This document shows, one piece after another, positions 9,863 to 39,739 of a stretch of DNA of 62,000 bases. The stretch is from Mesostigma viride (lineage: Eukaryota > Streptophyta > Mesostigmatophyceae > Mesostigmatales > Mesostigmataceae), in the NCBI GenBank assembly GCA_009746045.1, contig RPFO01000041.1:8307841-8369840 (forward strand). Reading direction: 5' to 3'. Position 1 is the first letter of the stretch; every line of letters begins with the position of its first letter. The notes under the pieces were generated by a model that was not told where the DNA came from, did not search any database, and worked only from the letters and a program-made list of their open reading frames with translations. Both the position numbers and the translations under genes were made by a program.

Positions 9863-10250
9863 TGAGGGAGTGAATGCGATATGTTCAAACGGGGCTGGGA
9901 CCATGACCTATACACAGCAGTTGCTGGCCAACCTAGTGGTCCCAGCTCAGTTTGAACACCGCATTCACTCCCTCTCTCTTGCTTGGACTGCCATGCAGAA
10001 CAAGAAGAGGTGGAAGACGATTGTCCAGACTCACACGCCGGCCCCTGTGGGCAAGCCCCCTCCCCCCAGGAGGAAGGGGCGCTTTGCTGAGTAGAGTAGT
10101 AAGGGTTTTCTAGATTAGCTTAGTTCGGTTTTGCGGCTTCGCCCACCTTCATCGATCCAGCAAGGGAATACGTGCTACATGATCTCCCAACGGAGTCATG
10201 TTATAATCTAACTTAATATAATTTAATTTCATGTTATCATAATAATAACC
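9863..10250 (+). pseudogene. LINE fragment C: ORF2 end and 3' tail, plus strand
   Basis: The frame 9,825-10,094 ends with LVVPAQFEHRIHSLS and PVGKPPPPRRKGRFAE, matching the end of the LINE at 36,060-36,227. It is followed by a 3' UTR with GTTTTGCGGCTTCGCCCACC, the hairpin CTCCCAACGGAG (10,184-10,195) and AATTT-rich repeats. The first 40 bp (9,863-9,905) are an inverted copy of 9,938-9,979, so the 5' end of the insertion is folded back on itself. Confidence 0.7.
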
Positions 10251-10761
10251 GCATTAGAATATGATAGTCTACTACATGTTACATCTTTTCCCTGCATTGA
10301 CATCCGAGAGTCAAACTTCCCCCATACCTACGCTGATTTTCAAAGCATATGTTAAGTGTGTATTGCGGATAACAAGGGTTTGCTAAAGTTTCCCCGCGCT
10401 CCCAGTCAGAAAACAGGATGCTGATTATCCGGCCGTGAACTTCCGTGGCTGTTTTCGTGAATGCGCGTGAGGCCTGCAAGTCGGCAGCATCCGATTCCCA
10501 ATCGAACAGAGCGTGGAGATTAGCACATGATGTCAGGCAACTGGGAGGCGGTGGGAAGGGGGTGGAAAGAGAACACCAAGCTTGGAAGAGAATACCTTAC
10601 CTTTTATGGACAGCTTGCCATTTTGAGCTGGGCTTGGGATGTGCACGGGTCATCGCAATTTGCAAGCTAACATGTGAGAGTCCCTAATGCCTAGCAAATC
10701 TAAACCCGTTTAAACCCTTTGGGACGCAGTAAATAACACAGAGTCACTAAATTTACATGAC
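10250..10761. other. Intergenic stretch, nothing recognised
   Basis: AT-rich start then mixed sequence between the LINE tail and the 3' end of the CEP164-like gene. Short open frames exist but lack motifs. If the strong splice donor at 10,765 is used, a further 3' exon of that gene could lie here; I could not identify one with matching phase. Confidence 0.4.
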
Positions 10762-30074
<19,313 letters not shown>

Positions 30075-30475
30075 TCCTGACCTAAAACCATAACCTGACT
30101 TTAAACCTTACAACGTACGTGCCTGAGGGCTACGTGCACATTGCGAAATAAGACCCCTATTTTACCGCTCCGCAACCTCTGACCATGTATGCCTTTAGAA
30201 AATTCTGGCGTATTCCACCACTGCCTAGGTGGTATGGCTGCCCCTGTGCTCCCCAAAGTAGCCGGTGAACGATGTGTACAGTAAGGAAAAACGGAAATGA
30301 GAAATTTTGAACCCCCCCGAAACGTCCTGTGCCTATTTGCGGTCGCTGTTAGTAATGCGCTGCGGAATGCGAAACGCGGGGCGTATCTGCATCAGGAGGG
30401 GCGGCATCCAGCCAAGGGTCCGCGGTCACGGCGGGGTGGGGTGGGGTGGGGTGGTCATTGGCGAATCAACATATA

Positions 30476-30872
30476 TTCTAAAAAATTGTAAAAGGCAGCC
30501 GTGGCACAATTTTAGCTAACACTCTTTCGAACGGCTTTCGGCTCCAGCCACTCAGCGGCGCGACTTACAGTCCGCTTGACGAATGAGCTGCGCGAAATTT
30601 CGTTGCGACCAATCACGAAAAGGTCAAACCACGGCGCGCCCATTTTTGAGGTTTCTGAAGCGTTACATCCAGATGAGCCATTTGGCAGAGGTCCGTATGC
30701 CCAGATTGCGGCAGGAGCCAAACTCTGCGATGTCCTGTGTTTGCGAGCTCCAGATATAACCGTCGCAAACTTTTGGGCTGTTGGACCAAACTTTCCATTA
30801 ACGAAATCCCGTTACAAACGCGCAGGAAGCTCACACGTGGATTTTCGTCTGCTCCACCGCCTGTAAGCGGGT
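30476..30872 (+). repeat. Dispersed ~380-bp repeat, copy 1
   Basis: Nearly identical to 45,160-45,545. It contains a 96-residue open frame (30,576-30,866; MTNELREISLRPITKRSNHG..., HPDEPFGRGPYAQIAAGAK) present in both copies with about nine substitutions. The frame is not recognised and may be an unidentified transposon fragment. Confidence 0.75.
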
Positions 30873-30899
30873 CTGAGGGCTTTTTAACGGAGAAATTGT

Positions 30900-31078
30900 C
30901 CTTTTGGTGTTAACTTTTAACACCACGAAACCGCCAAATAACACCAAATCCCCATAGATTCTCTCGGGTTTATTGTAATATCGTTTGTTACTACTAGAAA
31001 CCCCACATTTCAGTCTCGTTGCGCTCGTTGCGCCGATTGGCCCATTTTTAACACCAAATCCCTTAACACCAAAAAAGG
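30900..31078. mobile_element. MITE-like element with TTTGGTGTTAA ends
   Basis: Ends CCTTTTGGTGTTAA (30,900-30,913) and TTAACACCAAAAAAGG (31,063-31,078) are inverted copies. Further AACACCAAAT blocks lie inside. A partial copy occurs at 40,380-40,432. No coding capacity. Confidence 0.45.
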
Positions 31079-31599
31079 ATTTGAAACGAAATGATCGGAG
31101 GATGCACACTGAACAGAACTGAACACGCTCTGAACTGAACTGAGCTGAACTGAACATCAAGATCTGCGAATTCCCGCGCCTGCTAGAATGTACAGTGACC
31201 AGAAGTAGCAATAGCTTGTGCTGATCGACATGGCGGCAATTTTTCGCGGTGCTGTTAGTCTGATACGTTCCCGCCATTTCGCGATATTATCGGCAACTTT
31301 GTGGATACGTACGAACGTGTCACTGCGCTTTTGCATTTCGGAGCAAAATTTGCCGTGGTGTTATTTGTTGTCCGGCCTAGTGCAACTCTTACGATACATG
31401 GTTTTCAATGGTGTCAAGAGTCGGTTGACGTTCTTTTTGGCGTGGTGTTATTTCTGGGACAAGTCCGCGATACTGTACCTTAATCTGACAAATGACAGGT
31501 CGCAATGACGGTTGGCCTACAGATATTTGGCGTTTAGGTGGGAATATATTGCGTCCGTTCTTCCCTTTTGGTGCCCTTCCACCACATTCTAACTTCTGC

Positions 31600-32030
31600 T
31601 GTTGTCAAGCAGAATGCCGCGCATCACCATCGACCTCACGGTCTCTCCGATCCTGTGAAGCCACTTCCCGGCAGGCAGACGCAAAGCCGACAGCAAGCAT
31701 CTCTAAGCGCCTCAGCTTCAAGCAGCGATGCAAGTCTTCTTGCCGCAGGGCTCGACGACAGGTGTGCTGCACCCAAGACTAGGAAGTCGGCACCTTCTGC
31801 CTCCACATGCCGCGTCGAGGAAGACACGCCTCCGGCCACTAGTGCACCGCTCAACGCTCAACGACAGGTGTGCTGCACCCAAGAAGAAGTCGGCACCTTC
31901 TGCCTCCACAGGCCGCGTCGAGGAAGACACGCCCCCGGCCACTGCACAACAGCGCGTGTTTGCTCCAACGGCCGACCGTAGGAAGGCACCCCCCGCACGG
32001 GTGCACACCAGGGGAAGCCTAGCTGTGTGA
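31600..32030 (+). other. Unassigned stretch with duplicated ~100-bp coding-like block
   Basis: A block translating as DRCAAPKxRKSAPSAST and RVEEDTPPAT occurs twice (about 31,755 and 31,862) in different frames. It could belong to upstream exons of the 32,289 exon. No family recognised. Confidence 0.3.
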
Positions 32031-32288
32031 TCGGCTGCAGCCCCCCTGTTATCGCCCATGACCTGGCTCGAATGGTGGGTTTCACAGGCTGTTGTCTTAA
32101 CCTAGTTCTATCTTCATCGCCCGTTATATTTTATACTGTGAGTCAGTTGTCATTCCGGTTCCTATTTACATATAAAGCCGTCTTAGTTTCATGCGCTTAA
32201 TTTTAAGGTCTGGCGTAATGCAGCATATTGTTTACATTTTGCTCTTTATTCGTATGTGTCATAATGCATCGTGATGTCATGCATGCAG

Positions 32289-32662
32289 AAGCGGTCTGGC
32301 ATACGTGAGGACGACCCCAAGGTCTGGAGGCTGCGCGAGATTGAGGGGGTGCCTCTGAAATGCGGTGAAGGGGCACTAGATCAAGGAAGGGCATCGTCTA
32401 CCGGTGCTCGCATCAGCATGTCCGCAAGCACGTTTACCCGTCCATTGAGGTGGATGTCACTGATGAGCACGGTGTGCAGCGCCGACAGCTTGTCTTTTTC
32501 TGCCCCGCCTGCGTGAAGAAGCCGCATGAGTCACTCAGCAGCAACATTGACCTGCACAACCCGCCCAGGTTGTGGGACTCCCCCGTCACGTTGTCCCCGA
32601 CGGAGGAGCGATATTTTGATGCAATTGGGTTCCCAGTTACTCCTGTCCTGAACTTGGCCTAG
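32289..32662 (+). CDS. Probable terminal exon, Cys/His-rich, unknown family
   Basis: After a CATGCATGCAG acceptor the sequence reads KRSGIREDDPKVWRLREIEG, then (after an apparent one-base deletion near 32,383) GIVYRCSHQHVRKHVYPSIE, VFFCPACVKKPHESLSSNI and TLSPTEERYFDAIGFPVTP before TAG at 32,662. The C-x2-H, H and C-x2-C spacing suggests a metal site. Coding character is good and the acceptor is in frame, but upstream exons are unknown and I cannot name the family. Confidence 0.45.
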
Positions 32663-33640
32663 AGTTTACCAAGTCCACATCCAGCTGTGCCATAGCAGAG
32701 CTCTAGCTTTTCTTAATTAATGGTGTAAGCTTGGGCCAATGAATGAAGGGACATTGAGCAAATTGTGAATCACGGGGAAAATTCTGGCCAGAATACCATG
32801 GCACTCATTTGTGCTTGATCCATGTAGGTGTAGCTAGACTTTGTGAGGACAAAGAGTTACTAATGTCATGGCCATGTTGTGTTTTGGAAAAAAGCAGGCA
32901 CGGGAGGGTTTGCCTCGATCGACGTATGCCTTTGCAATTCGTTGTGTCCCCCATGGCCAAACGACTTTCATCTTCTTATGAAGTGAGAAACTATTCGTAT
33001 ATGTAGTATGTTGCTTTATACATCTTGCCATCGTTTTTAGATAAAAGCTTTTTTATGTTTGTTATGTTCGTGATGACTGGTGTTTAGTGCACAACATTTA
33101 TCAATATCGCGCTCCAATTGAACCGTTATTTGATTTTCCATGTTACCTCCTTGACAATGTACGGATTACACTAAAATACAAATTTAATTAATTAGTCTCG
33201 TGTCCCCGTTAGTTGGGGGACCACGGAGCACTGAATTCCCAATTTAAGATACAGTGCAAGTTTCCCCAAGATGGACGTCAACACGTATAAATGTATGATG
33301 TCCACTGCAAATCCAAAATATGGGCCTCAAGTTAGTCCTCGAGCTAATTAATCTTGCGCATGCACGCAAACAATGCCTACCATTCTTTTTATATTTCCTA
33401 GGACCCACAGTTACGGGGTCGTATAGTCTTTGACAACGTCCGCCAAACGCTGCTTATCCTGCTTCAATCCGATCCCATTATCTGAGTAAGAGGGGTTGAG
33501 CGGATGACGCCAATTAACAGCGTCTTTGCTCTGCATGTCAGCTTAAATTATGGCGTGTTATATGAAATGGTATATGTCCATTGTCCAATATTGGCCACCG
33601 CGTCGCCAAACCAGGGCTATAAATTAATGTCATATGTCAC
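32663..33640. other. No gene recognised
   Basis: Mixed AT-rich sequence. At 33,181-33,233 lies an AT-tailed block (TTAATTAGTCTCGTG...CCACGGAGCACTG) related in inverted orientation to 34,077-34,125. Nothing else recognised. Confidence 0.4.
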
Positions 33641-34075
33641 CAGCACCATTAAGCAGTGGCGCCTGCAGCTCGTAGGGCACCTAGCTCGCACCAACCAGGT
33701 AGACACCTCACGTGGCCCCCCCGCGGGACTGCGACCAGCTCAGCCTGGCCGGCACCTCCTGACGTGGGCCGGGCCCCGTGATGTTAGACACCGCAAGGCC
33801 CGCACCTTCAACAAACAGCTAGTAGAGGACATGGGGGGCCTAGGCCTCTCCGTGCTTTGGAAGAAGCTGATGGACAAGGCCAAGTGGGCCCAGGTCATAG
33901 AGGGCAACGAGCCCCCCCCCGTGGGGAAGCGCCCGCGTGTGCAAACCCGCGGGAGGCACGCCAGACAGCTCCCCTAGGGTAGCGTGATGTTGTTTAGATA
34001 GATGTTGTAGGTAGCTGATGTAGATAGATTAGACCGGTAGGACTGTTTGCACCCATCCATCCATCCATCGGGGTT
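33640..34075 (+). pseudogene. LINE fragment D: end of ORF2 and 3' tail
   Basis: Encodes LVGHLARTNQVDT, HLLTWAGP and LMDKAKWAQVIEGNEPPP up to TAG at 33,977. The 3' UTR matches 8,421-8,545, with GATTAGACCGGTAGGACTG followed by CATC repeats. The 5' end is truncated. GHLART and LTW.GP also occur in the larger LINE at 34.9-36.2 kb. Confidence 0.7.
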
Positions 34076-34113
34076 AATGCTCCGTGACTCCCCAACGGGA
34101 GCACGAGTCAAAC

Positions 34114-34168
34114 TAATTAATTAATTAATTAATTAATTAATTAATTAATTAATTAATTAATTAATTAA
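34114..34168. repeat. (TTAA)n microsatellite
   Basis: About 14 TTAA units directly after an AT-tailed retroelement end (GCTCCGTGACTCCCCAACGG...). Confidence 0.95.
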
Positions 34169-34512
34169 CTGCTTGATTGCTTAATAAGGAACACGTCGCG
34201 TTGGGGAGCCACGGTCCCACGGAGCATTAATACATCGAATGAAGATGCCTATACGGTTGGATCAATGGATACTCGTGTAGGATAATGGATACTCGACTCC
34301 TCCCATGCATTGGCCGGGGAGGAGCCGGCAACAACGTAGAGCCAGTGATCGAGTGAATGGGTCGGCAGGCGAATCCATGACGACGTACGATTGCAAATGA
34401 AATCTTGAGGATTCAGGGCTTCTAGGACCATCTGTACTCCGTGCCCTCATGATGATAGACAAGGAGAAATGGGCCGCAATCTGCGACAAGTGTACCTTCC
34501 TTCATCAGGGGC

Positions 34513-34864
34513 ATTAATTAATTAACTAATTAAGAACATAACTCCGTTGGGAGTACATGTAGCACATATCCCTGAGAAGGGGCATATGGCTTTTCATACA
34601 TTCTGAGCTACTTCCTGCAAGGCTAGGGTGTAAACTACACCTGCTCTAGGTGCACCAAGGGCACCTGCACCACCATGATGTCTCAGAGCTCAAAATTAAG
34701 GCCTGGCATGGGGGTGCGGGGGCCCTGGCGCACCTAGAGCAAGTGTTGTTTACATTCCCACCCTTGCAGGAAGTAGCTTAGAATGTATTATAGGCTCATA
34801 TGCCCCTTCTCAGGGCTATGTGCTACATATACTCCCAACGGAGTTATGTTCCTAATTAATTAAT
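34513..34864. mobile_element. Foldback element with ~140-bp inverted arms
   Basis: 34,513-34,655 and 34,728-34,864 are inverted copies (outer parts nearly perfect; inner parts diverged). Each arm holds the hairpin CTCCCAACGGAG and the GAGAAGGGGCATAT block. The middle is about 70 bp with no coding. TTAAT-rich ends on both sides make target duplications impossible to read. Confidence 0.75.
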
Positions 34865-34865
34865 G

Positions 34866-36242
34866 GGGGTGGGCTGGACCCACACCTGGGTGAGTCTCAG
34901 ATGGGTTTCCGTCGTGGTCGTTACACTGTCATGGCTGTGTTTGTCGCGCGCCGGTTGATGGAGGAGGTGCGTCGCCTTCCCCCTGACAGTTTGCCGCTGG
35001 TCTTCATTTTTGTTGACTGTATCAAGGCCTTTGACACAGTTCTCTGGGAGGCTCTTTGGGCCATCCTAGCTCTGGATCGGGTACCACCTGCGTTTATTGC
35101 TGCCATTCGCCGACTGTATGAGGGCTCACAGGCAGTAGTGCGGACTGCGGAAGGCACCACCCCACCATTCCCCCTTCACCACGCGGGGTGTGGCAAGGTA
35201 GTGTCCTGTCCCCATACCTGTTCATTATTGTCGTGGATCACGACATGCGCTGGGCACGTGCGCGCTTTACTGCTCTTAAGGGGTTCGAGCCAGGCTTGGA
35301 CATCCTTAACGAGAGCGCGCACGGCGGGGTTAAACCTGGTTACCGCCTGGCCGACCTGATTTATGCGGATGACACCACCCTCATCGCGAGCCCCGAGCAC
35401 ATTCAGACCTGGCTGGACTGTCTGGGCCTCATGGAGGCGCGGGCTGTGGGGTTGGAGATTAGTGTCAAAACTGAGGCGATGGTGATTGGGGCCTCCAGTA
35501 CACCACCGCTGCCGCGCCTGCTCGACGGGACGGAGGTCCCATTCCGCGATCGCTTCAAACTGTTGGGGAGTTGGCTTCCTGACACTGCAGACGATGTGGA
35601 CACCCGCATCAGCCTGGCCTGGGCCAGGCTCCGTTCGCTCAACACCTACTGGCGCTCGAAGGGCCTGGGCGAGCACCGCAAGCGCATGCTCTTCAAGGTC
35701 CTTGTCCTCGCGGTGCTCACGTATGGCGCCGAGGCGTGGACCATCACACCCAAACTGGCAGCTAGGCTCAACGGCACGGTTTACAGGATGCTCCGACAGG
35801 TCCTTAACGTAGGGTTTTCTGAGCGCCCGTCATCAGAGTCTTTGTATCATGGTATGCCTCGTATCTCGGACGAGATTAGGCAGCGTAGGATAGCATTTGT
35901 AGGACACCTTGCTCGCACCAGCCAGGTCGACACCGCCCTTGGTCTGGCCGGCCCCAGCGGCTTGGCCAGCCAGGGCGACACATTCTGACCTGGCCTGGCC
36001 CCAAGGGCATTCCCAAAAGGGTAGGGAAACCTGTCACGAACTACATCCAGATGTTGCTGGACGACCTAGTGGTCCCAGCCCAGTTTGAACACCGTATCCA
36101 CTCTCTCTCCCGTCTTTGGACTGTCGTGCAGGACAAGACGCGGTGGCAGAAGATTGTCAAGGCTCACACGCCCGACCCTGTGGGCAAGCCCCCTCCCCCC
36201 AAGAGGAGGAGGCGTTTTGATGAGTAGTGTAGTTAGGATTTT
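34866..36242 (+). pseudogene. LINE E: reverse transcriptase and ORF2 C-terminus
   Basis: 5'-truncated non-LTR retrotransposon. RT motifs in order: SQMGFRRGRYTVMA, FIFVDCIKAFDTV (motif A), GVWQGSVLSPYLF (motif B), LIYADDTTLIA (YADD active site), FKLLGSWLPDTADD and LTYGAEAWTI. The C-terminal region follows with GHLART and, after a frame change near 35,985, LTWPGPKGIP and LVVPAQFEHRIHSLS, ending RRRRFDE. Two one-base deletions (about 35,190 and 35,985) break the frame. No endonuclease is present, so this copy could not move alone. Confidence 0.85.
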
Positions 36243-36545
36243 CTAGACTAGATAGCTTAGAGTTAGGTTAGTTCGATTACGCGGCTTCCTCCACTCCACC
36301 CATCCATCATGGAATATGTGCTACATGATCTCCCAACGGAGGCATGTTATCATATAATTTAATTTAATTTGATGGGGGTGGGCCCAAGCAGAAGGGGCGC
36401 TTTGCTGAGTAGAATAGGTAGGGTTTTCTAGATTAGATTAGCTCAGAGTTAGATTAGTTTGGTTTCGCGGCTTTGTCCCCCCTCCATCCATCCACGGGCA
36501 TATGTGCTACATGATCTCCCAACGGAGTCATGTTATGATTTAATT
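36228..36545 (+). repeat. Two consecutive LINE 3' tails
   Basis: GGTTTTCTAGA...CGCGGCTT...CCATCCATC, then GTGCTACATGATCTCCCAACGGAG and (AATTT)n, occurs twice (hairpins at 36,330 and 36,516). The second tail begins inside an ORF end (CAGAAGGGGCGCTTTGCTGAGTAG), so it is the truncated end of another LINE copy. Confidence 0.75.
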
Positions 36546-36771
36546 TAATTTAATTTTAATGGGGGGCATGCTCCTGTTTAATACCCACGAGCCCCGCGGC
36601 CCATTGCTAGAATGCAGGGTAGAAGTTCGCAGGTGGAGGTTATTGCCCCTGAGGATATCCGCTACACTACCGCCTCGTCTGCAATTACAGTACAGGACAG
36701 CTGAGATGAGGATTTTATCCCCCTCAAGTGGCTATAGTACGGTTCCAAGGGCATGATGCATTGAATGAAAG

Positions 36772-38107
36772 AGTGCGTGAGTGCGTGCGTGAGTGCGTGC
36801 GTGTGTGCGTGCGTGCGTGAGGGAGGGAGGGAGGGAGGGAGGGAGGGAGGGAGGGAGGGAGGGAGGGAGGGAGGGAGGGAGGGAGGGAGGGAGGGAGGGA
36901 GGGAGGGAGAGGGAGGGAGGGAGGGAGGGAGGGAGGGAGGGAGGGAGGGAGGGAGGGAGGGAGGGAGGGAGGGAGGGAGGGAGGGAGGGAGGGAGGGAGG
37001 GAGGGAGGGAGGGAGGGAGGGAGGGAGGGAGGGAGGAGGGAGGGAGGGGGAGGGAGGGAGGGAGGGAGGAGGGAGGGAGGAGGGAGGGAGGGAGGGAGGG
37101 AGGGAGGGAGGGAGGGAGGGAGGGAGGGAGGGAGGGAGGGAGGAGGGAGGGGGAGGGAGGGAGGGAGGGAGGGAGGGAGGGAGGGAGGGAGGGAGGGAGG
37201 GAGGGAGGGAGGGAGGGAGGGAGGGAGGGAGGGAGGGAGGAGGGAGGGAGGGAGGAGGGAGGGAGGGAGGGAGGGAGGGAGGGAGGGAGGGAGGGAGGGG
37301 GAGGGAGGGAGGGAGGGAGGGAGGGAGGGAGGGAGGGAGGGAGGGAGGGAGGGGAGGGGGAGGGAGGGAGGGAGGGAGGGAGGGAGGGAGGAGGGAGGGA
37401 GGGAGGGAGGGAGGGAGGGAGGGAGGGAGGGGAGGGAGGGAGGGAGGGAGGGAGGGGAGGGAGGGAGGAGGGAGGGAGGGAGGGAGGGAGGGAGGGAGGG
37501 AGGGAGGGAGGGAGGGAGGGAGGAGGGGGAGGGAGGGAGGGAGGGAGGGAGGGAGGGAGGAGGGAGGGAGGGAGGGAGGGAGGGAGGGAGGGAGGGAGGG
37601 AGGGAGGGAGGAGGAGGGAGGGGAGGGAGGAGGAGAGGGAGGGGGAGGGAGGGAGGAGGGAGGGGAGGGAGGAGGGAGGGAGGGAGGGAGGGAGGGAGGG
37701 AGGGAGGGAGGGAGGGAGGGAGGGAGGGAGGGAGGGAGGGAGGGAGAGGAGGAGGGAGGGAGGGAGGGAGGGAGGGGGAGGGAGGAGGAGGGAGGAGGGA
37801 GGGAGGGAGGGAGGGAGGAGGGAGGGAGGGAGGGAGGGAGGAGGGAGGGAGGGAGGAGGGAGGGAGGGAGGGAGGGAGGGAGGAGGGAGGGAGGGAGGGA
37901 GGGAGGGAGGGAGGGAGGGAGGGAGGGAGGGAGGGAGGGAGGGAGGGAGGGAGGGAGGGAGGGAGGAGGGGAGGAGGGAGGGAGGGAGGGAGGGAGGGAG
38001 GGAGGGAGGGAGGGAGGGAGGGAGGAGGGAGGGAGGGAGGGAGGGAGGGAGGGAGGGAGGGAGGGAGGGAGGAGGAGGGAGGGAGGGGGAGGGAGGGAGG
38101 GAGGGAG
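36772..38107. repeat. (GTGC)n then 1.3-kb (GGGA)n satellite
   Basis: Short GTGC/GTGA array, then about 1,290 bp of GGGA with scattered extra A or G. Purine-only on the plus strand and capable of G-quadruplex or triplex structure. Open frames of ~480 codons in all directions are artefacts of the repeat. Confidence 0.97.
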
Positions 38108-38284
38108 TGCAAACGGCCGGGGAAATACGCTTTGGATTTCGAGCTCCGAAAATCGTCATGATCAATCTGCAGAGGACTTTTACCGGGCATTTTCGGCATC
38201 AGTAGGTTAATGCATTAAAGGAGACAGTGTCTCTACCTTTGTCATGTTTCTAAGTACTATCATGGCAATGGTAATCCTCCCACC

Positions 38285-38525
38285 CACACTATTCACCAAG
38301 CACACGTTCAGCCCACTGACCAAGCACATGTTCCACCCACTGACCAAGCACACGTTCCACCCACTGACCACACACGGGTTCCTCCTACTGACCAAGCACA
38401 CGTTCCACCCACTGCATGACCAAACACGGGTTCCCTATACTGACCAAAACCACACGTTCAACTCACTGCATGACCAAGCACAGGCTTTACCCACTGACCA
38501 CGCACGGGTGCACCATACTAAACAA
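38285..38525. repeat. ~24-bp CACGTTCCACCCACTGACCAAG minisatellite
   Basis: About ten degenerate units, some separated by TGCATGACC. Non-coding by appearance. Confidence 0.85.
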
Positions 38526-39060
38526 AGCACTCCGGGTAAGTACCATCATCCACGGGTTATCCAGGTGCTGCCAAGTTGCCCTAGCCCCTACACTGCACTC
38601 ACCCACCGAACCAAACAGCCAAGCAAACAACCCAACCACCAATTGAAAGCAAACGGCATGTCTCTTCACCCTAATAATATAGTATGTACAGTCATTCATG
38701 CCTTCAGTTGGGTTGGCTTAAGTTGTGTTCACGACTTAAGTTGGGTCGCATGATTAATTAAACTCGTGCTCCCGTTGGGTCGCATCAGATTTCGGCATTC
38801 AAGTTCAAAGTAGTTCAGAACAGTATGTTTGAGTATCTTTAGTTCAAATTAGTACAATTAAGTAGAGTCATTCATGTGTTAAGTTGGGTCGACCCCACAA
38901 AAACCTTGAACACAACGAAAGGCGTGAATGACGGAATAACTGTACCAGTAGGGGCTTGGCCCCTACCGGGTCTACTTGTTATCATGGATAAAACACACAA
39001 ATTATTTTGACAATGGAGCTTGTAAATTAGTAACAACATGTAATGGTTGAGACCACGTAC

Positions 39061-39577
39061 GTGGTGGACATTGATGTTAACGCGGTACACCAGGGCTGCA
39101 GCTCTCGATTGCCGCCCCATGAGCCATCCTTGCGCATCCGTGACAAATAATCTAGAAAGGAGACCTCTTCCTTTTCATTAAAACAAGGGAAGAAGGGCGC
39201 GTGTGCCTGCAGAAACGTGGCAATATATGAATGGTACAGCACCCCATAGTCCAGCAGTTATGATTAAGAGTGGGCGTACTAGGAATGAGTTGACGGCAGT
39301 GCAGGTGGCAAACGTGTATAATGACGTACGTGTGTACGTGGGCGGCGCACAAAACATGCTGTGATCGACAGGCCAATGGAAAGGACATGTGAAATGCAGG
39401 CAAGCAAACATGGTACTAAACACGTAAAGAACAACGACATAGGCAGCTCCACATTACCTGCATATAGTCCACGACTTCCTGTCGGCATGGGTGTGTCCCC
39501 ATGATGTTTCTTGTGCGCTGATGAGTTATAGCCCCAAACAGACAGTTGCCATCACGTGGAGTGGCGCAGATCTTCAT
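39061..39577 (-). CDS. OTU-family cysteine protease (deubiquitinase-like), partial
   Basis: Exon A (39,458-39,577) starts at an ATG and reads MKICATPRDGNCLFGAITHQ..., the OTU box with the catalytic Asp and Cys in DGNCLF. It continues CRQEVVDYMQ and ends in phase 0 before GTAATG. Exon B (39,061-39,206) follows TTTCTGCAG and encodes FNEKEEVSFLDYLSRM and KDGSWGGNRELQ, the typical OTU helix and WGG motif. After an apparent one-base deletion near 39,097 it continues ALVYRVNINVHH before GTACGT. OTU enzymes cleave ubiquitin chains. The catalytic His would lie in a further exon that I could not find, and the true start could be upstream. Confidence 0.7.
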
Positions 39578-39739
39578 GGCACTTGGAGGGTAAACTGCTG
39601 AAGGCCTGTGGTGAGTACAAGCAACACCATGCTCACCGGCAGTAAGGTGTAACCACAAATACTCGAAAGATAATTGCGTAGTGCGCGGCATGAACTTCAT
39701 GTCGCCACGTTCGGGCACTAGGCATGGATATCCCTGCCT

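Noticed and set aside
36724-38210. Open frames of about 480 codons rich in REGG or PPSL
   Set aside because: Translation of the GGGA satellite on both strands.
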